Origin: Massospora cicadina
Lineage: Eukaryota; Entomophthoromycota; Entomophthoromycetes; Entomophthorales; Entomophthoraceae
NCBI GenBank assembly: GCA_022478985.1
Contig: JAKSZP010017347.1
Span: forward strand, 54,360-118,359
DNA: 64,000 nucleotides
Reading direction: 5' to 3'
The notes below the pieces were generated by a model, which was given only the letters and a program-made list of their open reading frames with translations, was not told the origin of the DNA and did not search any database. A program made the translations under genes and the position numbers. This document shows positions 10,430 through 20,815 of this stretch, piece by piece; position 1 is the stretch's first letter; every line of letters starts with the position of its first letter.

Positions 10430-12454
10430 TGATCATGTCCTGATGATTAGGTAAGTCCGAAAAAAGGACCTCTGAAACAATTTATATGGTTAAGTCCGAA
10501 AAAAGGACCTCTGAACCATAAAAAACTGGTAGGTGGAAGTACCTAGGACCCAGTTTGGGGGAAAATAAAGAAAGATGGACCGCTAAACCAAAATAAGGTC
10601 AAGTCCCATGGAAAAAAGAAGGAAAAAAATAAAAAATTGATAAAAGACATTTTAAAAATTATAAACCGCATAGAAAAACCAATATGTTTTTATAATTTTT
10701 ATTTTTATTGGTTATCCTTGATATGGGGATGATTTCGCTTATGTCGCCTCTTGGGGGGAGGGAGGATGGATTGCAGTAGGGATAAATAGCCCGTTGAAAT
10801 CTATGTGAGATCAGGTGCTAGTGAGGGCTAGACCTGCACGAAACAAAGTTCTTTGAGCTAATGTAGATCTTTGTGAAAAAACGACTAGGGGAAGGGTAAT
10901 TGAAATGTCAGAAGAAGCCAATTGTGAAACCCCAGAGTGGGGAGGGAAGCAACAGTATATAAAGATTCTTTCATCAAATAACCCTGAGTAATCCCAATAT
11001 GGTACCAGAGCCAGAAGATTAGTCTTGAGCGCCTAACGATGGGCTTCATCAAGAACACCAGACATATGGGCTGGCAGCGAACAAGGGATACTGGATGGGG
11101 GTTGTCAAATCATGCCCCTACTAAAGCCATCAGTGGAAGATACCCATGGGAAGCGCCGGAGACAAGATAGTCGTGAAGGGAGCAAATGGCATCCTGAAAA
11201 TGATGACTATGGGATTCTTGTAAGCTGAAGCTGAAGGAACAATGAAACCCAGGAAAGGCTGGAAGCTTCATGAACCAATTTTAAAGAACTTGGCTGGCAA
11301 AGCAAAGAGCATAAGTTGTGATATCCTGATCTAGGATGTTCTCAATATCAGAGGGATTTAGCGCTAGGGAAAAAGCCTCTGTGACTTGGGCCCAAATTTG
11401 GCGTAGGGGGAGTTAAAAATGAATACTGTTACTGATGGTGAGCTCAGTAGCCAAGACAGCGGTTTGTAGTATTGTTTGAGTTAGAAGAGGAACTCAGGAA
11501 GCAAGTCTACCTGGCAAGAAAAGAGCGATCAAGAGCAAAGGGCATAATTTCAGGAGCATCCATGATAATGCTTGGCACATTTGCAAAAGGAGACGAATCC
11601 AGGACAGTTTTAAAATCCATTTCTGGAATTGATGAAAGAGGGAGAATCGGCTGTGAGTTGTTCAAAATGATCACTAGCCTGGTTTCAGAAGGATTGGTTA
11701 CTATTTCTGGTAATTTGACAGAATGACTAGCTGCTGGTGCCAGACTAGGCGTATGAGTCCTGGGAGGACCATAGAAGAGGGTCTGTCATGCATCCTGAAT
11801 CATTTTCTGAAATCCAAAGATCTTATTCAGACAAACCGTTTAGTAGCTGTTGATACCATGACTCAGAATTTGACATATGAGCTGGACAAGAGGGTGGATG
11901 TCAGACTTATATGGAAGTTGACATTATGCACTCTACAATCCATTAAGCTCCAATTTCAGAGAAATAATCGCAATATCAATGGGATATGCTCTCTAATAAA
12001 AGAATTAAAATGACATGAGCCAAAAGGTTATGAGAAGAAGATAACAAGGCGAACATAGATAAGTATTTATAATTGGGCCACGAAATGAACATCAATGGAA
12101 AGAGTCTCTGGTGTAGGAAAAGGAGAAGATCAGAAAACTAAGGATGCCAGACCAAGATTCCTGAATATGACAGCGGGTCATATGCACTGATGGGGGGAAA
12201 CTGGATTCCAGGACCAATATAGTCATGAGTAAATCAATCAGCCTGACACAACAGTAGGTCATGAGGACTGCGCTCTGAGTAGGTGGTAGTGAGGAGGAAG
12301 AGGAAGAGAGCCACATGTCAAATGTCATCCCAAGCAGCGTTGAGTATTGATGATCATACTCTGCTTGAGTCAGAGAAGTATTCAACCAAGTGTCTGAAGC
12401 GGTGTTCTCATGCCCCAGTCCTTTACTCGCTGGAAATCTAGGCAAGAGGGGGGA
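10430..12454 (+). other. F-family post-integrase module (copy in F1)
   Basis: About 2 kb between integrase and the 3' LTR, where simple gypsy elements have little sequence. F2 carries the same module (59382 to about 61660). Parts in order: two copies of aagtccgaaaaaaggacctctgaa (10453 and 10492); AT-rich DNA; cagtatataaagatt near 10952; atggtaccagagccag near 10999, resembling the initiator-tRNA-Met primer site of other LTR elements; a short conserved coding-like block at about 11040-11340 (HQWKIPMGSAGDKIVVKGAN); another Glu/Lys-rich block at 11472-11726; and MSPGRT / TMTQNLTYELD near 11751-11890. It may be an absorbed LTR-gag fragment of another element or an extra gene. Confidence 0.7.
10453..10517 (+). 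repeat. tandem hairpin motif in F module
   Basis: aagtccgaaaaaaggacctctgaa occurs twice with a 39-bp period. Each copy has a small inverted repeat, GTCC-GAAAAAA-GGAC. F2 has related copies around 61328, 61372 and 61422 in the opposite orientation. Confidence 0.6.
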
Positions 12455-13598
12455 TGTCTTGGGACTTTTGCCCATATTCCCAGCTTGCTAGATTACCAGG
12501 GATCTGTAGGGTATAATTCTCTATGTGAGGTGAATTGGAAATCGGCTGACTCTGATTTTGGAGTAACTATATTTGGGGGATTTTAGGATAATCGCCTGGT
12601 TGTATCCGTTGGGGGTTGATCCAGACAAATGCTTGAGATCTCATTGGGCAGAGTTGCCGACGAAATAGGGAATCTGATAGTGACTAACTATCAGGTGTAC
12701 CGATTGTTATTGGTCAGGTTTTATCACCAACTGATTGGGAATGTAAGTAGTAAGTTGTGAGGAGAGTGATGCCGCCTGCAACTAGAAAATCAGTCAGTTG
12801 GTTTGTGACCTGCCTTAATGGGTAACAAGTCCCATTACCTAAGCAGGTCGCTAGCCAAATATGGTTAGTTCACTTGGATTGAGAGGAAAACATTAGGGTC
12901 AAATTTTCTGACTCTTTCCATTTAGGTCTTGAGGACTTCCAATGATGGAATCCTTGCCAGGATGTAGACTGTCGCTGCTGAGATGAGGATGGGTGAAAAA
13001 TGGCAGCAGCTGCCATTTCATTAAATAGGTGGCAACCGAGGGTTAGATGACCAAATCCTTACTATAAATTCCCTATAATTCACTTATAATAAAAATCAGA
13101 GCTTATAACAAAGATATACAGGTCTATAGATTTCATACAATATAGTTTAAGTAGTAAACTTTAGCAGCTTTCATATGTCTATTAATTTCAAGGATAGAAT
13201 TACTGTTTGTGATAATTGGGTGACTCTTTAAGGAAATGAGTAAAGATCTGAGTGGGGATTTAGAGAAGAAGGAGAAACAATAGAGGATTGCTGCCAACTG
13301 TGTGTTGAACCAAAGAAACTGTCACCAAGGAATCTCAGAGAAGATTGGGTTGCACAGTACGAGGGAACAAATCTCTATATCAAGACATCTTAATTATTTT
13401 GGTGGGAATACTGGTCAAGTGTTGGGCTGAGATCTAATAACTTTTATTCAAGTATGGATAATAGTTGTCATACTATTATCAACCAAGCATATTAAATACT
13501 ATATAATGCGGATTAAGTACACAAGAACTTAACCAGTGCAAGTAAAAAGTTTATAGGGGTTATTGGGCAATAATAACCAAGAACAATAAATTTATACA
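12455..13598 (+). repeat. F1 3' LTR
   Basis: Begins TGTCTTGGGACTTTTGCCC and ends TTTATACA. It is preceded by the purine tract gcaagagggggga. The palindrome (13001-13015) and TATA box (13063-13070) match the 5' LTR. Confidence 0.92.
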
Positions 13599-14240
13599 AC
13601 ATGTACTCCAAATCCTTGATATGAAGCATAAACTCTGTTTAATCAATAAAGAAGCCCTGCTCAATGTGGTTGATATACACAAGCCAGAGACCTTCCAAAA
13701 GGCTTTCACAAAAACTCAGAGTATATACTGTGGAGGAAGTAAAATCAAGAAGTAGGAGAAACCAGAAGCAACTACTGTAATAACAACCATACTGAGGATA
13801 TGTCTTTAGAAGAACCCTGCACTTGCCAAGAAGGTAAAAAAGTTCAGCTTAGGGCCGGGTACCTCTGAAGCTGATTGTCAGTTTCTGGTGGTTGACTCAA
13901 AAATAAACCTTTGTCAACCATTAGATCGGGCCAATTATCCTCCCAATGCTCAAGCTAATACCTTAACTCTCACCTCAAAGCTTATTGCTATTACACAATT
14001 TGGGCTAAAAATATCAACCTAAATTCAATAAAGCAATTTATCAATAAGCTCGGGCTGAATATGCCTAAACATTATGGCTGATTATCTATGCATCAAATCT
14101 CAGCAATTGGTCCCAATTATCAGGAACACAATCAACTAACTAGTATACAAAATCTTTTGGGACCAACTTAAAGTTAACGTCTAAAAGTCCATGGACCATC
14201 AGACAAATGAAAAATGAAATCAATTTTCTGCCCTAGGGCG
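13599..14240 (+). pseudogene. gag-like pseudogene G, 3' part
   Basis: Reading resumes immediately after the F1 LTR: ILDMKHKLCLINKEALLNVV, then DIHKPETFQKAFTKTQSIYCGG to about 13742, then a Lys/Ser-rich tail with several stops. The join to 4065 is inferred from position and gag-like character; I have no homologue to confirm it. Confidence 0.5.
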
Positions 14241-14741
14241 AAATTTTATGTTGATCCGCATAAGTGGCACAATAGCACTTGCACGTAGACCACCCAAAAG
14301 GGAGTACCTAGTGTTATCAAGAGAGAGGCCTGCCAATATCCTGATTAGTGTTACATCATCTACTTTAATCGATGCAAAAATTTCACAGAAGGTTTATTTC
14401 ATCAGCAGTATGACAAAACTAAAATTAAGAAGATCCTAGGACAATTTCGCATGCTTTTATTGCAATTTTTGTACCAGAAATCCTCCCAATTTTGAGAGTA
14501 TATTGCCACCAATAAACCTAAGAAATGGTCTCAGTTGTATCAGTTCAAGGGCTGAACTGAGGTGTTAAAATATCTGTTGAAATATTTGTGCTCAAATGTG
14601 GCCAGGGGATGCCCTAGAGGTATAAATACTGGCACCTAGCCTAATGACGGAGCATCAAATAAGTTTTCTTATAATAAAAGATATTGGATTTATCCTCTTC
14701 TTGGCTTTAACAGATTCTTACCTTTAAAGAAGTGTCAGCAA
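14241..14741 (+). other. LTR/leader-like DNA before element H
   Basis: Contains TATAAATA at 14621-14628 in the context tataaatactggcacct, then a pyrimidine-rich leader up to an ATG at 14742. A very similar core promoter (tataaatacctggcgcct) is at 18835 inside the insertion in H integrase. The LTR edges cannot be set. Confidence 0.4.
14621..14628 (+). promoter_or_regulatory. TATA box of H leader
   Basis: TATAAATA followed by ctggcacct. About 120 bp before ATG 14742, the apparent start of the H polyprotein. Confidence 0.45.
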
Positions 14742-15330
14742 GATGAAAGCACAGCTTGTATTGAAACTTGCCTCAGAAAAAGTTCCTGATTATGTTGGAA
14801 AAACTACGCCCAAAATTGACCAGAAGTGCTGGGGCTATTTTAACAGGCCTAGTGAGTTTACAAACGGTAAAAATACCGTAAGTTACTGGCCATTTTGAGG
14901 AACATCTGGTGGAACTTCGTCCCAAATAAGCGTGCAGGATACCAATTTCAAGCGAGCAATCCTTGGATTTTTACACTGACCAACCTAAAGTAACTGAATA
15001 CATGGATGATCGCTCATCTCACATGCATTGTGAATGAGCCAATGAAAACTCTGAAGGGTGTCAAAGAGACACAGGCTTTTTTGTTGTAGGTTCGCCTGCT
15101 GATCTCGCCATTCCAGACCACTTGAATGCCAAAAAGATTGATGACACCCAGGTTTTCAAAGGCAATTACCGCAGTTAGGCTATTGGGTATCCCCATATAA
15201 TAGATACAACCAGCGATGCTGATCTGTACCTTGTCTTGTTGATCTGACCCATCTCAAGTGTTCACAGTCTTTTAAGATTAAAATTAAAATCCTTAGACTG
15301 CATAAAATCTAAAAATGTTCCTCCTCAAAG
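14742..15330 (+). pseudogene. H gag-like region
   Basis: From ATG 14742 the frame reads MKAQLVLKLASEKVPDYVGK and continues with stops through an acidic segment (HLNAKKIDDTQVFKGN near 15120). No zinc knuckle is visible. The assignment rests on its position between promoter and protease. Confidence 0.45.
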
Positions 15331-15339
15331 AGGTGTTAT

Positions 15340-15790
15340 CTCTCCCATTGAAGTTTGGAGGAACCATTACTAAATCGGAATTGGTAATTCAGAAGGTCCA
15401 AGTTATGGCTATCTTGGATATGGGATCACCTATTAATGGTTTATCTTGACTAATCAATATCAAGCTCTCCTCTGACCTTAAATACACTCAAGATATAGCA
15501 TTGCTGGTCTGAACGACACCAAGGCAATAGGTGCATATTCTTCTCTGCCAATCTGAGTTAAGAATTATCTTTTCAGCTCCTGCAGTTGCTCTGGACAATA
15601 ACCAGTATAATATACTCATTGGGGCACAATCTATAATTGATTACAAAGGACTCGACCAACCTGAAAGAAGAGTATTTATTATTCTCAGCTATGAAGTTCC
15701 CCTTGTGCTGGGTAATAAAGACTCAGCAATAAGGATTACTTTTGTCTGGTCGAGAAACCTGTTTCCACTTTACCTTTGAAATACACTACC
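15340..15790 (+). pseudogene. H aspartic protease
   Basis: MAILDMGSPINGLS near 15405-15446 matches the retropepsin active site (D-S/T-G reads D-M-G). After a frameshift the body runs 15531-15779 with the typical NQYNILIGAQSII block near 15600-15640. Confidence 0.7.
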
Positions 15791-16219
15791 TTTAGACTAA
15801 ACAAAAAAGCTACCCACATAATAGATAAAGCAGATGGCATAACATTTTGTGCCAATAAGGAGTAAAAATTTAACTAGGAAGACAAAAAATGGCTTCTACC
15901 AACATAACCCTGAAAACACCCCCAAATTGCTTATTATATATCTTTAGTGTCAATAGGTAAATAGGTTTGAACCAAGAATTTTCCAGGAGACCCCAATACA
16001 GCCTATCAGCGTCCTATTGAGCTACTACTTGGAATCTAATCAACTAGGATATCTTATTCAAGAAACATCAAGAGAATAGGAAAGGTTAATTACTTCCCAT
16101 TGATGAAATTGACAGGATGATTATATTATATTCACCTAAATTTTGGCCCACCCACCAATAATTTAATTTGCGCTATCCCTCAAGTCCAAATATTTGATAA
16201 GTTAGATCAGAAAGCTTAA

Positions 16220-17570
16220 AAATGTATCAATCATCCAAAGACTATCACATATTTTATCCACATTAGATGTTGACTATGGTCACATAAAACCCTGGACAAC
16301 TATTTATTGACTTTGGAGATAAAATCCCCTATCCAAAAAAGCCATATTGAAATTCAAAGGTAGATGATCAATACATGAAGTCTGAACGCAATTAATTATT
16401 AAATACTGGCTTACTTGTGCCCTCCCAAAGTCCAAGGTCATCCCCGCTGTTACTTATGAAAAATAAGAATGGTGGTTCAAGTTAGATTGATTACCTGAAG
16501 CTAAACAGCTTCACAAAGAAAGACATCTATCCAATTCAAACTATTGCTTATGCTCTGGCCTAACTCTACACATTAAATTTATTCTCAGCGATGGACCTTG
16601 CCAGCAGATATTAGCAGATGGATCTATTACCAGAATACCAAGAAGAATGCGCGTTGATAATCATGGAAAGTGTTATTCCAACTTACACATCTCTTAGGGA
16701 TTATGCAATATCACCACCTCACTTCAACAGGCGATGGATCATAGTATGAAATATCAAAAACTCAGCTGTGTTATTTTGTACTTAGATGATACAATGGCTT
16801 TTTTAAGAACTTTTAGCTGAACATCTAGTACACCTCAAATCAGTTCTATCAAGAACTGAAAGAGAATCCTATAAAATTAAAACCTGCAAAATATACTTTA
16901 TCCAGAAAGAATTGGAATTTTCAGGTTACGCTTTTTATGGGAAGGAATTTCACCCTTGTACAATAAGGTTAAAGCAATATCCAAACTGCAGGAGCCAAAA
17001 ATTTTTAAGAAATACAGGTGTCCCTAAGAATGATGAAGTATTATCATAAATTTTATTCATAACTTCGCTCAACTCACTGAAACTCTTGTCACTTTGCTTG
17101 ACAAAACACCCCTTTCATGTGGATAGTAGAACAAAGAACATCATTTGAAACCATAATGGTTTTAATGAGTGGAAGACCAATCTTAAAAACTCCAGATTAC
17201 GGAAAACCATTCTGTTACCAACGCGTCTAAATAAGCTTTAGGCGCCATCTTCTCTCAATTGGATGATTAAAGCATTGACCATAATGTGTCTTACTACATC
17301 AAAACGCTTTCCAAATCCAAGCAAAATTATAACATTATGGAGAAAAAGTGTTTAGCTGTTGTCCTGGTGGTGAAACATTTTAAGCCCTTCTTGTATGGTA
17401 TTAACTTTATGGTTGTTACAAAACAAGCTTCTTTATAGTAACTGCAAAACATAAAAGATTTAACTAGGAGACCAGACCAATGGGCCTTCATACATCAGCG
17501 CTATGACATTAATATTGTTCAAGGAGTTGTAACAAAGCATATGAGTGTAGATGAACTGACCAGCTTGCCC
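16220..17570 (+). pseudogene. H reverse transcriptase and RNase H
   Basis: RT blocks: LLMKNKNGGSS near 16450, KLNSFTKKDIYPIQTI near 16500-16550, NLFSAMDLASRY near 16575-16610. The catalytic YLDD is intact at 16779-16790. The thumb (HLVHLKSVLS, IYFIQKELEFSGY) runs to 16930. RNase H follows with a block near 17340 (EKKCLAVVLVVKHF) and the TRRPDQWAF-like block near 17460. The spacing is normal for Ty3/gypsy; stops and frameshifts are frequent. Confidence 0.85.
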
Positions 17571-17639
17571 TTACTACACCTAGACAATAGTAAAGCTGAA
17601 AAAATACTCGACCTACTCATTAAGCCAGACTCTTGGGAG

Positions 17640-18060
17640 GATGAAGATGAACCAGTTCAGAAGATGCTCAAATGACATGCTCTAAATAATAAATTTCTCA
17701 ATGGATTAATTTTATAAGAAAGTTGGAAATAAATGATTACCTTACTTAAACCTCTGGAATGGGTACCAGTAATCTTGGATTCTCATGATACTTTAACAAA
17801 TGGAGGAGTCAGGAATACTTGCAAATGGATCAAGAATTGATTCTATTGTGTGACTGAACTCTGTAGTGAAATTTTTAAACGCTTTCATCGCCTGTAAAAA
17901 TCAGACGCCTCATAAGACCAAGTACAGGTGCAGCCATGACCCCACAGCAGCCGTTTCATATCATCAGTTTAGATGTCATAGGTCTACTACCTGAATCCAC
18001 AGGTGAAATTCAATACAGCCCTGTAGGAAACCATTTTATGAATTGTGTTGTCATAATTTT
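17640..18060 (+). pseudogene. H integrase, first part
   Basis: Finger region (GGVRNTCKWIK near 17800; FNAFIACKNQTPHKTK near 17875-17920) and core start (PQQPFHIISLDVIGLLPEST near 17940-18000). The frame stops in VVIILT near 18040-18060 and resumes after about 1 kb at 19078. Confidence 0.75.
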
Positions 18061-19077
18061 AACCATATGGAATCCTCCGATGATTAATCATTATTTGGAA
18101 TAATATGGCCAATCCTGATGGAATGGCTTATTGACTGAATTATATGTTATTTGATACAATTGCTGGTTTGTTGCTCCCCAATTTGGATTGAGCCAAAATT
18201 AGTATTCTTCCTTTTTGGAATTAGGTTCAAGTGGGGCCAATTGGTGGCCCCAAATTATTATAAGGATCACCGGCAACTAATACCCAAGGATGATCCTATT
18301 AGTATCAGTCAACGGAATCAATGTTTGATGCCAACTGCCATTTGTGGACTGTTGTGGGATTTCTGGTGTAAAGCTGATGTATTTGCTCCAATCATTCATC
18401 TATGAATTCAGTGCCTATACTGATAATCTGAGGTTGATGGATTCAACAATTATGAGTTTTAGGTGGCCAAATTTGCTTCTGGTGCCTCATTTATCATTTT
18501 AATTAATTGAGATAAGATAGAAGAGATGTCAGTGAGATGCTGAGATATTCCGAGTCAAAGAGAGCAACTGAAGTTTTTTCTAGCGCATTATTATTAACTT
18601 GAAGGTTGAACCCAAATTTGACATTTATTTAGATTAATTATTTATATGGCTCACTGGCAACTTAAGGCTAAGGATGAGCCAAAACTAATTTAGACATCAG
18701 GAAGGATGGAGTGAGAGGGTTGACGCCAGGGAAGAGAATAGTGCAGTAGTAGAATAAGAAGAGTAGTTGGCTGGAAGAACCAGCAGATAAGCCAATAGGT
18801 TGGCAGTGGGCAAAGTAGCCATTTTTGAAAATAGTATAAATACCTGGCGCCTCCTTCTCAATAAATATCTCCCTTTGCCTAATCTACATTTGTTTATAAG
18901 TTTATATTTATTTTGTTGGTTGGAGTTAAGGCTAAGGGATCCCCAAATGGCACAGGTGGCATGCCAAGGGGTTAGCCGGCGCTGCTGGCCCTGTCACCTT
19001 AGGCAAAATGGAAAGGGATGATCAGCCTTCAGACTGGTTAGCCTGCCAACTATCAGAGCCCATAGTCAATTTTTTGA
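18061..19077 (+). mobile_element. solo-LTR-like insertion in H integrase
   Basis: About 1.0 kb separating the two halves of the H integrase core (VVIILT before; QTAKATINFLYQY after). It holds TATAAATA at 18835-18842 in a context shared with the H leader, downstream pyrimidine-rich DNA and no pol coding, as a solo LTR would. The edges are set only by where integrase coding stops and restarts; I see no clear 5-bp duplication. Confidence 0.55.
18835..18842 (+). promoter_or_regulatory. TATA box in solo-LTR-like insertion
   Basis: TATAAATA in gtataaatacctggcgcctcc, close to the H leader box tataaatactggcacct at 14621. Confidence 0.45.
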
Positions 19078-19860
19078 CATGAGTAAAAGCAATCACAATC
19101 CTGCGCAGACTGCAAAGGCTACCATTAACTTTTTATATCAATATAACTATTAGGCATGGCTGCCTCAGGTTCTGTTATGTGACAATGGAAAGAACTTTAT
19201 ACCAAGAGCTGTGATAATCCCAGCTATGAGCATAGGAACTTAACATTTTTTCAGCACCATCTAACACATCAACTAATGTGAATGTAGAAAGTGCAAATGG
19301 AACGCTGGTATTGGTGTTATGCAAAATGGCCACTACCAAACCATTACATTAGGACCAATTTCTCCCAAGTGCATTGATGTCTTACAGGATATCATTCCCC
19401 CAAATTATTAATTTGTCTCCATTCAAGGCCTTATACTTAAGAGAACCTGGAATTCGGGTTCTATTAGCTTGTGATTATACCAGTGAATATAGTAAAGGGC
19501 CTGAGAAAGTGCTAAAAAATTAGCCCAAAAAATTATCTAATTACAATCAGAGGTGATGACAAATCTTGTCAATATGGTTAAAACAGAAGGTCAAGCATTC
19601 AAATGATTCTCATTAAACACTACTTGACTTTGAGATTTCAGACTTAGTCCTAAACTATCATAATCATATAGCACCCCAATGAGAAAATTAGATTTCATTT
19701 GTGATGGATCATATGTTATCTATCATAATAAAAGCAAATGTGTATTTGTGTGCACAATGCCTCAGCCAAAACTAGAGCATGTATAGCTTTGAAATTTTGG
19801 ATATAGATGAATGGGAGGGGGTCCATGTGCACCTCAAAGCCGTACTTTTAATTTCTATAG
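19078..19860 (+). pseudogene. H integrase, second part
   Basis: Core continues: QTAKATINFLYQYNY near 19106-19150, WLPQVLLCDNGKNFIPRAVI near 19160-19215 (catalytic D kept), then the MQNGHYQTITLGPIS region. The C-terminal domain ends near 19860 (EILDIDEWEGVHVHLKAV near 19793-19850). Confidence 0.75.
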
Positions 19861-19969
19861 TAAAATAAAAAGTTTTATATGTAACAAGTGAAATTTATAT
19901 GATTTTAATGGAAATCAGTATTTTGTTAAGGCTGAGAAGTTTGATATTTTTTAATATAATAGTTTAAAT

Positions 19970-20210
19970 GGTTTTAACGAGTGGTTGGTAGTTTTGGATT
20001 AATTAATAAGCTTAACGGTTTTAATAAAGTAGTTAGTGATTATGTGATTTGATAAGTTAGTTGGTTTTGGACGTGTGGTTGATGAATTTAGGTTGATTTG
20101 TTGGGCTCAACAGTTTCAGGTAATTGGTTAATGTTTTAGTTAAATTGATAAGGTTAATTGGTTTGGTTGGGTGGTTAATAATTTTATATTTAATCAATAT
20201 AATTTAATTT
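19970..20210 (+). repeat. degenerate ~48-bp minisatellite, block 1
   Basis: Five decayed tandem units starting at 19970, 20017, 20063, 20112 and 20160 (lengths 47, 46, 49, 48 and about 50). Each starts GGTTT (AGTTT in the fourth) and holds a GTGGTTG-like core and an AAGNTTAAC-like end. No coding potential. Confidence 0.75.
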
Positions 20211-20283
20211 CTTGATTTTATTGGTTCCATCTATTAATATAAAAAAGAATCTATTAGGATAATCTGGTAAACTTTAAACCCAC

Positions 20284-20341
20284 AAACAAATCTGTGGTCT
20301 CAAATTGGGACCATCTAGTACTAAAAAAACAAATCTGTGGT
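20284..20341 (+). repeat. ultra-short retroposed insertion, site 2
   Basis: The 15-bp direct repeat aaacaaatctgtggt is at 20284-20298 and 20327-20341. The 28 bases between end ttgggaccatctagtactaaaa. The core is the same as at 2692 and 58306, and the flanking duplication is different. It lies in the spacer between the two minisatellite blocks. Confidence 0.8.
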
Positions 20342-20621
20342 AAACTGGGTATCAACAAGAATTAACCTAAAGTTTTCTTTACAAAACTATCATTCTGGTT
20401 ATTTATTTATATCAGATGCATTATCTCATGAGTAATTAATCAAAAATCATTAAACTTGGAAAAGGTACTTTAAATGTTTGGTAATTGTAATATGCTACTT
20501 TTTAATAAACCAATACCAATTTTTAATGCTTCATATGAGAACTAAAACATATATTTCTAATGGTAATTATATATAAATTTGGCTATGTATTTTCATATTC
20601 ATTTTATTGAATAGTTTCACA

Positions 20622-20815
20622 GGTTTTGATAAGTGGTTGATAGTTTTTTTATGTTTTGTAAGTTCAACAATTAGTTTTTGCTGAGTAGTGATTCATTTTT
20701 TGGTTGATTTTATGGACTCATTAGTTTAATTTTGATTGATAGCTTAGTTAATTTGGCAGGCTTATTTAATCTTGGTTAAGTGGTTGGAGGTTGGAATATA
20801 TGATATGTTTAATAG
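20622..20815 (+). repeat. degenerate ~48-bp minisatellite, block 2
   Basis: Four further units start at 20622, 20671, 20723 and 20770 (49, 52, 47 and about 46 bp). The first, ggttttgataagtggttgatagtttt, is close to the block 1 unit start. About 400 bp of AT-rich DNA separates the blocks. Confidence 0.7.

Larger units (their letters stand above)
4066..13598 (+). mobile_element. complete Ty3/gypsy element F1
   Basis: About 9.5 kb, bounded by 1.14 kb direct LTRs (4066-5205, 12455-13598) that begin TGT(C)TTGGGA and end CA. A primer-binding site follows the 5' LTR and a purine tract (gcaagagggggga) precedes the 3' LTR. Internal order: gag with CCHC, protease, RT, RNase H, integrase, then an extra module of about 2 kb. 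It lies within gag G. The flanking five bases are ccata and acatg (3 of 5 match), so the target duplication is decayed or the edge is off by one. The LTRs look over 90 percent alike by eye in the aligned stretch I compared, making this one of the younger elements here, yet its coding region is full of stops. Confidence 0.9.

Noticed and set aside
13599..14741. G and H as a single element with gag at 2785
   Set aside because: A second TATA/leader with a new ATG lies at 14621-14742, so two elements are more likely; not proven.
18230..18270. ggggccaattggtggcccc inverted repeat as a transposon end
   Set aside because: It is a short isolated palindrome within LTR-like DNA, with no paired terminal repeat or target duplication.
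19970..20815. CRISPR-like array
   Set aside because: Units are head-to-tail without constant repeats and spacers, and the context is eukaryotic.
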